Source: Membranipora membranacea
Taxonomy: Eukaryota; Bryozoa; Gymnolaemata; Cheilostomatida; Membraniporidae
DNA length: 64,000 nt
Assembly (NCBI GenBank): GCA_914767715.1
Contig: OU612069.1
Coordinates: 10,103,387-10,167,386, forward strand
Direction: 5' to 3'
The position numbers and the translations under genes were made by a program. The notes under the pieces are model-generated. The model did no database searches. It worked only from the letters and a program-made list of their open reading frames with translations, and was not told the origin of the DNA. Positions 36,332 through 45,967 of the stretch are shown one piece after another (within the stretch, counting starts at the first letter, position 1; each line of letters begins with the position of its first letter).

Positions 36332-37440
36332 TTAACCACAAATTATAGATACATCACGGCATAGATTAAATATTAATTATTTCTACAGAAGGTATACTTA
36401 AAAATGTTCTGCTTATCTAAATACTATCTGTGGTATTAGACATGCAGATCGCAGGTGCAACCTTATTGGCTTTCTTACATAAAGTGTTTAAAAAAAGTGG
36501 TTGTTAGGAAATGTACCTGAAAACTATTTGTTTGATCAAGTAGGATTAAGTTTTCCTTCATCTTCCACTGTCTGAGTTGTCCTCTCGACTTATCAAGGGG
36601 ACAACTCTTTACATCTGTTTTATAACGCTACTTATATACAGCGAATGGTGCTCGTTGGCTGCAAAAAACAAAGTGCAATCTTTTAGGTCTGCTATAAATA
36701 TTCTTGTAGAATCTCTATTTTTTATACTAAGGTAAGGATGTTATTCTGTTATTTGCTAAACTACTGCAATTTATTTCATTCCACCGATACTTATACACAT
36801 ATAAGCAGATTTGTTCATTTTTAATACTGCCTTATACTATACTTAACTTTATCAAACCACTTCATCAATGTTACTCCTCGCTGATGGACAAGGTCCCAGT
36901 AATTGTCTTCCTTCTTATTATTTTATACTTCTGTTTAGTTTTGTAAGACAAATATTTTTAATATATAATAGTCAGTGAATAAAAGGTGCTCATTCTCTAC
37001 CTAGCTGCAGATCGTAACTATATTTGATGTTCACTTCTGATATGAAACAGACTTGAGGAGATAAAAATGTGTTTCGATGCCTAAACAGATGATACTGGTA
37101 TCATTATATTTATGGAGTTGAGATAATCGTGATTTGTTCATTTGCAAATGCTGCCATTCTTATGCTGCCATGTTTAACATGTGTTCAAAGAATGCTGTTC
37201 ATCAATCAAGTCAATGGTTTAAACATTCGGTATTCGCCGACGGAAAATTTCGTCATCTGGCACAGAACTGAAAAAGCGCAATTTAATTCTCGTTAATATT
37301 TACTGCCTCCTCACTTTAAATAAGCTCACCTCAGCTAATTGATTGTTAGCCGACAATAAGTAACCCTCAGACTAATCACAAGCTAATATTTACTTTTTGA
37401 GGGCGGCTGAAAGGGAAGTAGAGAGAGATGTAATGCTCTG
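36332..37440 (+). other. MEGF8: MEGF8 3' UTR and flank
   Basis: AATAAA at about 36978 is a candidate poly(A) signal, roughly 650 nt after the stop. A GAGTTGTCC...GGACAACTC hairpin is at about 36573-36607. The transcript end cannot be fixed from sequence alone. Confidence 0.4.
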
Positions 37441-37728
37441 GATGTTAAAGATGTAAAAAAGCTGGGTAGAATATTTTTTGGGCTGGAGCGAGCTATTCTA
37501 AAAAATGGTGTGGGTTGTGATTTGGTCTCCACTCAATTATTTGGTCAGCACACAGAGGGTTCTGTTTCCATAAATGTGTCATAAATAAAAATTCGAATGT
37601 TTATTCTTCAATTTTATTGTTTACTTGTATTATTAAAAACAGCACTCACAGTATTATGGCACTCTTAAAAACATGTTTTTGTTATTCATAACAGGTCCTG
37701 CTATATTGAAAAAATCTGACAATACGTT

Positions 37729-38435
37729 CACAGAGTAAGGATAAACAGAGGGGACACTTCAATGATCGTTATAGTGCCTGCGGTTTTTGAGCTACTGGGG
37801 GAAAATCATCATCTGGCCACCTGCCAATTTTCAATAAATATATAAGCTAATAAGGGATTTTCTCATACATACATGCCTACCTTTGTTGGGCCATCAGTCT
37901 TTCTGTATTCATCCCAAAAACTGATTTCCAACTTTTTTGAAATGTCCAACCTTCAAGCTATACACCATATTATTGTCATTTTTTGCTAGGATACATAGGC
38001 TATGATTTATATGGGTTTTTTAAAATGAGTTATATCATATAGATTAGCAAGCGGCTTGGGTCAGTACACGGACATTTCCTAATTTTGATGACCAGCCATC
38101 CATCAATTGTCACATGTAAATCTATATGGAAAAACTCATTTTAAAAACCCATTTATAACTCATAGCCTATGTATCCTAGCAAAAAAATGACAACAATATG
38201 GTGTATAGCTTGAAGGTTGGACATTTCAAAAAAGTTGGAAATCAGTCTTTTGGATAAATACAGAATGAATTATGACCTATCAAAGGTAGTTGTGTCTGCC
38301 TAAAACCTCACATCGTAACTTATATAATTATTGAAATTTGCAGGTGGCCAGATTGATGATTTTCCCCCAGTGGATCAAAACCGCAGGCACTATAACGATC
38401 ATTGAAGTGTCCCCTCTGTTTATCCTTACTCTGTG
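37729..38435. mobile_element. Foldback element with 300-bp arms, 7-bp target duplication
   Basis: Arms run from CACAGAGTAAGGATAAACAG inward for about 300 bp and are near-perfect complements around a loop of about 100 bp. ATACGTT flanks both sides (37722-37728 and 38436-38442). Unit B' reads GACAGTACCTTGATGGAAC at the matching place with one copy of the target, an empty site. Confidence 0.85.
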
Positions 38436-39149
38436 ATACGTTGGTGGAACTTAATGGATCAATGTTGATGATAAATTGGAAATTGTCTCAGAGTATCAGC
38501 ATGGAATCTATGTTTATTGTGTTATGTAATATGATATTTATAGTAAATGAATCTTGTGTTTGATTAATCGGACTGTAATTTGGAGTTGTTCACTCCTTGG
38601 CTCAAATCCCAAATTATAAAATATCCTCCAATTTTCTGTTTTAGAATCCGCGATAGGTATGGTTCAAATAGTGCAAATGCAATGGTAGCAGATCTGGACT
38701 TATAATTGCTGATAATTCGGTTATTAGAGAGAGACTTCAAAAACACAACTGAACTGTTGATCAACAATACCTCAGCGGTAAGTAGAGCTACTATCGTACA
38801 ATGTGCGCTAGCCTCAACTACTGAGCACTGGTTTAGTTTTGTGTTGGGCGCAATTCTCGGTGGAATTGCTCAAGGATTTATTTTCAACAACAATAACAAA
38901 CTATAAATATGGTTCTAATCGTCAGGCAATAAATCAATCACTGTTTTGACAATAACTTGGCATTTATCATTTAGTCATAAAAATACATAAACATACAAAA
39001 TCTTTATAGTAAGATCTTACCCTTGGTGCAAATGACCTTAAATTCTGTGTGATATCTGTCGTCTTGCTGTAAATAGCAGTATCTGTATCTCTGTGTCTTA
39101 GCTCTGTTGGCTGAATTGTATCTAATTGATTTTAGACAATTTTCTTCGC

Positions 39150-39450
39150 TGTGAATGTGCCTCCTTGGGCTGACTAAATCAGATAGCTATCTGATTAAAT
39201 ATGTTTTGCTGTACGTCGTGAACCCGCCTCTTAGAGCTGACTGAATCAGATAATTCTCTGATTATATGTATACTCTTATATGTCGTGAACCCGCCTCCTG
39301 GCGCTGACTTGAATTTGTTATCTTCTTGTTGAAGAATAGGCCTCCTTGGGCTGAGGGAATCAGATAATTCTCTGATTAAACGTGTAATACTCTACGTCGT
39401 GAACCCGCCTCCTGGCGCTGACTGAATCAGATAATTCTCCCCCTTAACGA
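39150..39450. repeat. About 100-bp GC-richer repeat, 3 copies, with a palindromic core
   Basis: GTCGTGAACCCGCCTC plus GCTGACTGAATCAGATAATT and CTCTGATTA recur near 39215, 39285 and 39390 in unit B. TCAGATAATTCTCTGA is nearly self-complementary. Not present in unit B'. Confidence 0.65.
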
Positions 39451-39984
39451 CCGCCTACGGCCGCGATCGCCATTCCGGACGCTTTTAAGGGCTGGCTGTG
39501 ACTCTACTTAGTCCTGTATTCCAATCACCATGTAGTAAGCGCCTAACTAATTCAATTCGAAACTAAAACTACCCGTCACCATGCCCTGAATGCCTAAGTA
39601 TGTATCTGTTTGGTTTCAGTTTACCCTATAAGTGAAAGTTGGTTTTAAACTAATTTTGATTTACTTTGTTTGTTTGTTTACAGGTCGTGTGTGGGTTTAT
39701 GGTGATTTCCTGTCTTCACAGTACAGTGTGCAAGCTTAATTCTCTAAAGAATACTTTACCACACTTCTGCTAGAACTCGATCTTATATCTTTAACTTTAA
39801 AGTCCTTGAGTTTTGTTTAATTTTGTATCATTTGGTTAAAGGTAATGTTCCGATGTCTGGTGACCTGAGATGAACCCTTGGTTCTAATTCCTAACTTTTC
39901 AAGATTATTGAAAACAATAACAGACAATAATAGATAATTAATTGACAGCTTATTGTCAATTGTCAATACAGTGTTGACAGCAAA

Positions 39985-40012
39985 TGAGATGACTTTGGAT
40001 GCCAATAAAAAG
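39985..40012 (+). mobile_element. Very short 3' tail of the same LINE family
   Basis: A 28-nt stretch, ATGACTTTGGATGCCAATAA plus AAAGTATA, is identical to the 3' terminus of the LINE at 45762-45789. It lies in unit B and is not seen at the matching place in unit B' (near 60100). It is most simply a heavily 5'-truncated insertion, though 28 nt is short. Confidence 0.45.
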
Positions 40013-40282
40013 TATATATTATTGTGTCAATTTGACAAAGGACAAATGTGTTTAACCCTTGAATTTTGCACTCAAGATCCATCAATCATAATTAGTTGAC
40101 ACAAGCTCAGTACAGTTCACTTATTAATAATAAATCATTTGAGAATAAGGATACTTCAATACAGTGTTGTGTAAGTGATCGTTGCACATTCAGAAGAAAA
40201 TATGGCTGCTCTTATACCCTTAGGTAATTATAAAACATGATGTTCTTTATGATGATTACATAAGAAAATGTCATCTGACAAG

Positions 40283-40319
40283 AGCAGGGAGTTTGGGAGT
40301 CTGTCCCTAACTCCCTGCT
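40283..40319. mobile_element. Hairpin at the B/A' duplication border
   Basis: AGCAGGGAGTTTGGGA pairs 15/16 with the downstream arm across a 5-nt loop. Similar in design to the CAAGGAGTT micro-insertions. It sits at the point where similarity between units B and B' ends. Confidence 0.5.
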
Positions 40320-40600
40320 TAGAGATAGCTTTAAAACACCTTATTGAGGAATCTACCCTCATTACAAGAGCACATAACTATATTGGTATTACCACATACA
40401 TACATACGTGTATATTATTGTGAGGAATCTCCTTCCAAGTATTCACTCTATTTGAGCTTTAATGAAGTGATTTATAATTTGTCTTAGATGGAACCCTCTG
40501 GTGTAGAATTATCTGAACAATGAATTTAAAGAATTTATTGGATTATTTTGATAGATTAGTGTTTAATGTGTTATTGTAACCTTGACCACTTTTTGCTCAG

Positions 40601-40638
40601 ATATCTCGTACAGGACACTTCTTATTCAGTTCAGCTCA
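40601..40638 (+). pseudogene. MEGF8: Truncated duplicate of MEGF8 kelch exon
   Basis: After an intact-looking acceptor (TTTTGCTCAG), 38 nt match the start of exon 10199-10379 (encoding ISRTGHFLFSSA) with few changes. Similarity then stops at TCAGCTC, where unrelated sequence (AAAATAATTAACA) begins. The matching intron upstream is also present. No donor or other MEGF8 exon accompanies it, so it is a relic carried by the segmental duplication. Confidence 0.85.
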
Positions 40639-41364
40639 AAATAATTAACAAAGAGGAAACTTCTATGTTTCAACCTTCATAAAAAATGTATGACTGTCAT
40701 AAACAGTATCTATTTGACCCCTGAGCTTATTACTATTTGTGTATTATTCATTATGAACTGGGATTCTGTGGTTTTCAAATATTCTAATAAACAAATGCTA
40801 AGGTGATCTACTTTAACATATAGACTGCTTCGAAAAAATGATATTTCACCTTAATACATTTCACACCCAGCTCTTAAAGTAAGCAAAATGTTATTGCCAT
40901 CAACAGCTAGGTCTAAATCTAAATAATCTGTGTCTGCACGGATATGAAGATCAACAAATCTCTTTTGATTCTAAATTTTATTGCATGTATATAAAAAAGT
41001 CATGTCACGCGATGCTGCGATGCTGTATTACAGTAACAAACCAATTCACTAATCATAGAAAAGGTAATCTCCTCCTCGGGGAGATTCATCAGATGAAAAA
41101 TATACTTACTAAGTACATGACAACCAGCAAAGTCCATTGTACTGACTCTCACTCTGATACCAGACTGGCATAAGAAGTTATCATTAATTAATTCTGAATA
41201 AAAATGTGCAGTGGTTTAGTTTAGATCCTTCTCGTCTTATCAATTGTTGAATTCTTGAATTCTTGAACAATCAAGAGGTTGATTGTTGAATTCTTGAAGC
41301 GCAAGGCTGAAAAAATCTGAGCTCCAGAAAAATTGACAATAAATCTGGGTAATTTTCACCCAAA

Positions 41365-42939
41365 ATGAACAAAGGCAAGAAGAGAAAACTCATTTCCAGT
41401 AATGATCCTGATGAGGATGATGCTGAGGATAATATCTTCACCTATTCGCTCAACAAGTTGAAGGCATTACAAAAGAAAATCGACTCTACTACCACTGATG
41501 AGTCTATCACCATAAAAGGTAATCCGGGAAACATCCAAATTGTCGTTGACTGCAGCACAGCTGTTTTTGAGCTTGTCAGATCTATATTTCAAACATCAAT
41601 TCATGAGCAATATCTTTATGTAACTAGGAAAATGAATAAAGATAAGGACAAAAACACAACAGCCACCATATTCACCGTTAAAAACAAGAAGAAATCGGAT
41701 AGACGCCTTTATACTGCAAACTTTTACCATACCACCTCTAGAATACTGGTGAATGCTATCAAAGATGTGGATGTGTTTATAAGTCACTACTCTAAGCTGG
41801 TAGGTGAATTACAGCCAGAAACAATTGCCAATTTGAATGAGAAAGTCCGTTCCTCATGCTCAAATGCAATGGCATCGCTAAAAAGTAAACAAACCAATGC
41901 CAACAGCAGCACAACTCAACAACAAAGCACACAAGGTGCTCTAGGGGGATCTACAGTTTCACTGCCAGAGTCTTCTCAGTGTTCCCTGTCTGAGACAATG
42001 GCGACTTCTGCTCCATTCGTCGACAGCGCTCCCAGTCATTCCAGGGACAGAGATCGTGGGGAGAGTCCCGGATGTGCGTCATGCAGAACTCTACATGGCG
42101 TGCTTTCTATTATGATGGAGAAGATGGACAGCATGCAGGGGAAGATGGACAGCATGCAGGTTAAATTGGATAAACTTACTAGTGCTTTTTCTGAGAGCCC
42201 TAGTACAAAGGAATGTCCATCAAATTCCAAAAATACCGTACAACAAACATATCTTCCAACTCAAACTCTTAACACCACACAACAATGGTCATCAGTTGCA
42301 AGCAGCAGTAGACAACTCCACAGAAATATTCCTTCATCAACAACACATCAAAACACACCAACACCAAGTTCACCGGCAACTACATCCAACACACCAGATC
42401 ACATGCCATCTATTAGAAAAACAGCTCGTCCAAACAGCTTCAACCCCAAGCACTGCATCGTAATAAGTATCAACAAGTCATCAAAAACCTACCAAAACTA
42501 TAATCAAGACAACATCAGACGTGAGATTAACCGTGAATTCGGCCCAACCATCATAGAAAACATAACGACCTACAATTTCAAGACAGAATCTCCAAAAATT
42601 ATGCTGCACCTTCGCGATGAAAAGACAGTGACCAAGTTGATAAACACTTGGAATACATTACTATTTGAAAATTCGCAAGTAAGAAAGACAATCAATCCAG
42701 AATCAGCAAAAGTCAACACTGGTATGCTGAGAGGCATTCCTATCGATGCTGATGATGAACTTGTAATAAAAGAGATATCACAGAATTTCCCCAACTCTTC
42801 AGCTATTTACAAAGGGGAAAAGAAAATGCGCATCTTTAAAGTAAAGTTTGACACTCAGGACCAATACAACAAGGTCCTCAGTCAAGGTATGATTTTAGAC
42901 TCACTTAAACTTAGATGCCATTTTGAAAAACTTCTATGA
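41365..42939 (+). CDS. LINE ORF1: nucleic-acid-binding chaperone-type protein
   Basis: A single open frame of 524 residues. The N-terminal third is Lys/Asp-rich (MNKGKKRKLISSNDPDEDDA). A short heptad region at about 245-272 (IMMEKMDSMQGKMDSMQVKL) predicts a coiled coil and hence oligomerisation. A long Ser/Thr/Gln-rich linker follows, and the C-terminal part (about 365-524) has a beta-alpha pattern compatible with an RRM-like fold (CIVISINKSS, PKIMLHLRDEKTVTKLI, RIFKVKFDTQDQYNKVL). I see no CCHC zinc knuckle. In LINEs such proteins coat the RNA. The stop codon overlaps the ORF2 start (ATGA), suggesting translation by termination and re-initiation. Confidence 0.75.
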   Translation: MNKGKKRKLISSNDPDEDDAEDNIFTYSLNKLKALQKKIDSTTTDESITIKGNPGNIQIVVDCSTAVFELVRSIFQTSIHEQYLYVTRKMNKDKDKNTTATIFTVKNKKKSDRRLYTANFYHTTSRILVNAIKDVDVFISHYSKLVGELQPETIANLNEKVRSSCSNAMASLKSKQTNANSSTTQQQSTQGALGGSTVSLPESSQCSLSETMATSAPFVDSAPSHSRDRDRGESPGCASCRTLHGVLSIMMEKMDSMQGKMDSMQVKLDKLTSAFSESPSTKECPSNSKNTVQQTYLPTQTLNTTQQWSSVASSSRQLHRNIPSSTTHQNTPTPSSPATTSNTPDHMPSIRKTARPNSFNPKHCIVISINKSSKTYQNYNQDNIRREINREFGPTIIENITTYNFKTESPKIMLHLRDEKTVTKLINTWNTLLFENSQVRKTINPESAKVNTGMLRGIPIDADDELVIKEISQNFPNSSAIYKGEKKMRIFKVKFDTQDQYNKVLSQGMILDSLKLRCHFEKLL

Positions 42940-45672
42940 TGGCAATGAATTTTCATAGCGCATATCTTAATATCCGTGGATTGGCAAGCAAACTGGAAGA
43001 GGTTCGTTTAATTCTTAGTGATCACAAATTTAGTATACTGTGTTTGGCTGAAACATTTTTGAATGAAAATGATGACAGCTGCCTATATGAGGTACCAGGA
43101 TATACGGTGATAAGAAGGGATAGGCTCTGTAACAATGGTGGGGGATTACTCTGCTATGTCCATGATTCACTGGTCATTGAACATCTGGAAAATTTAGATC
43201 TTTACATGGATGAGAGTATAACAGTCAAGGTCAGACCCAGAAGCCAAAAGAGTTTTTTGGTCACATACTTATATAGACCTCCCCAATCAAAAGCATCATG
43301 GAACACAGACTTTTCAGAGTTTGTCGAGCGTTGTTATGGTTTGAACGATGAAATTATAATATTTGGTGATTTCAATATTGATTTGCTGAATCCAACTTCG
43401 AAAAACAGGTGGTTCTATAATGTTACCTCTCCACTACTGTTGAATCAACTTATATCTGAACCCACTCGCATAACTAATTCATCAAGGACACTAATTGACC
43501 ACATCTATTCAAGTAAAAGTGACAATATTGCTAAATCTGGTGTCATCAAATATTCACTGAGTGATCATTTCATGATAGTAGCTTCAAGAGAGATTGATAG
43601 AAATGTTAAAATATCTAAACAAAGATGTAAGGTAACATTTTTGGATTATTCATTTGCAACACCTGAAAACATTTTAAACACATTCTCAAGGGAAAATTTT
43701 GGTTACGTGCTGTATGAAAGATCAATAGACTCAATGTTTGAGAAGTTCTATAGCCATTTGAATCATCTTATATCAAAACTCGTGTTTGAGAAGACTCGTT
43801 TTGTAAGAACGCATAATCTTCCAAAATGGTTGGATGATGAGGTAAAAATGAACATCAAAATCAGAGATCAACTCAAACAAAACGGTGATTGGGAAGGATA
43901 TAAAAAACAGCGAAATTATGTCACTAATATGATCAGACAAAAGAAGAAAAGAGCTATTTCTAATACTATTAAAGAGTCTAAAGGTAATACAAAACCTGTT
44001 TGGGATGTATTAAAGAATAAAAAGAAGGAGACTTTCCCTGCGACAAATTTGAGTGCAGATCAATTTAACAGCCATTTCACATCCATTGCAAAATCAATCA
44101 CAAAGAACCTTGTTGTAACAGATGAGATGACATTTCCCGTATCCAAACATAATTTGACAGACATACCACAATTCACCCCTTTCACATGTACAAGAATATT
44201 GTTCCACATTCCTGATAGTAAAAGTACAGGACCTGACAGAATTACAGTGAAGATGTTGAAGCTTGTTTGGCCTTATATTGTGGATATTGTCACCGATATA
44301 TTTAACAGGGTTTTAAGCAAAGGACAGTTCCCTTCAACATGGAAACTAGCTCGAGTTTCACCAATACATAAATCTGGGGATATAAATAACCCATCAAATT
44401 ATAGGCCAATTTCAGTCTTGCCTGTTCTTTCAAAAATATTTGAGAAACACATAAATCACCATCTGCAAGAATATCTCACTAAGAACAAAATCATCCATGA
44501 GCTTCAATGTGGATTTAGAAAAGGCCATTCTTGTTCAGACAGTTTATTTAAAATTATTTCAGACTCTTTGGTGGAGAAAATTAATGGAAATGTTATGACA
44601 TTACTTTTTCTGGATTTTAAAAAGGCATTTGACTGTGTATCCCATGTTTTACTACACAATAAGTTGAAGGCTTGCGGCATCGGAGGAAATATGTTAAAAT
44701 TTCTTAACACCTTTCTGACAGACAGAAGGCAGTTTGTTAGACTCAATAATATTGAATCTTGTAGATTGCCTATCACAATAGGGGTCCCTCAAGGTTCAAT
44801 CCTAGCACCAACTTTGTTTCTCATCTTCATAAATGATTTATTAACTTCATCAAAATCAGACTCATCATCATGCATATGCTGATGATACAGTGTTCCTGTC
44901 ATCTAATAAAAACCTTCAGCAACTAAAGGCAAAGGCATCTGAAGATTTAAGTGGCATTTTGGATTGGTGCAATCGTAACCGGATGGTTATAAATGTTCAG
45001 AAATCTTATTACATGCTACTTAATATCTCAGATCCGCTTTATGACCTGGAACTGTACATAGGGCATGAAAAACTAAACAGACAGAGAACTACAAGGCTTA
45101 TGGGTTTTGTGTTGAATGACTCGCTTTCATGGCAGGATCATCTAGAGTATGTATATAAAAAGGTACAACGGAATGTTTACCTACTTCAAAATTTGAGATA
45201 CTTCTAGGATATAGCAAGTGCCCGCACATTTTACTTCCGGTTTATCTATTGTCACCTTATATATGGTATCCATATCATTGGCAACTTGTCCTGCAATAAT
45301 GCCCTCAATAGATTATTTTTGTTGCAAAAACGGGCTTTACGCATTATCGCCAATGTGCATTACATCACGTATTATCTCATTTCAACCGAATCCATTACAC
45401 AATCATTACAACTCCTACCTCTTCCTAAGCTTGTTTGTTATTTCACTTCACTTTTTGCGCATAAGATTAACAATTTTTTAACACCTCCATTTATATATAG
45501 AGGATTTAAAAACACTACCAAGTTCAATTTTCGTGATAAACATTTATATCATACAGACAATCTAAGATACAAAATTTCTGCTACATACAATTCTTTACCG
45601 TTACATTTGAGATCTAAAGAGAAGTTCTGTTCATTCAAAACTTTACTTTTCAACCATATATTATCGACTTGA
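42936..45672 (+). pseudogene. LINE ORF2: AP endonuclease plus reverse transcriptase, broken by one frameshift and one stop
   Basis: Open from ATG at 42936 to 44882 (648 codons), then continued in another frame from about 44885 to 45207 and, past an in-frame TAG at 45205-45207, to 45672. The N-terminal AP-type endonuclease has its expected blocks: LNIRGL, LCLAETFL, YLYRPPQS, IIFGDFNIDLL and SLSDH. The reverse transcriptase has NYRPISVLPVLSKIFE, QCGFRKGHS, FLDFKKAFDCVSH and GVPQGSILAPTLF; the catalytic YADD motif sits just after the frameshift near 44875. The C-terminal thumb region (LLQKRALRII) follows. One frame slip and one nonsense change make this copy inactive, though both look recent. 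It overlaps ORF1 by 4 nt. Confidence 0.85.
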
Positions 45673-45967
45673 CCAACATCATTGATGATATTATTTCCCT
45701 TCTGTTTCTCTTTTTTTGTTTTAAAAAAAAATTGTTTTCTGGCACTGAGTGCAAAACATGACTTTGGATGCCAATAAAAAGTATAGATATCACACCGCAT
45801 CGGTCCACTAGTAGTTCTAGTAGTAGTTCTATGGAATGCTCACTCATGAAGCTAATATCTCTACGATATTTGAAGACAAGTCCAATAAAAATATGCCATG
45901 AGTTGTGGAACGTGTTACCTTGACTTAAGATACTGGTATATATTAGATTCTACATTACATTCATTGC

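Larger units (their letters stand above)
37440..40282. repeat. Segmental duplication unit B (MEGF8 3' flank)
   Basis: Same-orientation similarity with 54950-60538. Anchors: 37445-37725 with 54955-55215; 38436-38520 with 55230-55295; 39570-39830 with 59700-59910 (GTGATTTCCTGTCT and neighbours); 40115-40282 with 60370-60538 (CACTTATTAATAATAAATCA onward). It contains the foldback element 37729-38435, which is absent from the other copy. Confidence 0.8.
41250..45790 (+). mobile_element. Non-LTR retrotransposon (CR1/L2/Jockey-type LINE), nearly full length
   Basis: Two overlapping ORFs (ORF1 41365-42939, ORF2 from 42936) followed by a short 3' UTR ending in ATGCCAATAAAAAGTATA. It is inserted in unit A': the flanks CCTTCTCGTCTTATC on the left and ACACCGCATCGGTCCACTAG on the right correspond to contiguous sequence at about 12315-12355 in unit A, which therefore serves as the empty site. 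The 3' end is not poly(A), as in CR1/L2-type elements. The clade is judged from endonuclease and reverse transcriptase motifs only. Confidence 0.85.
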
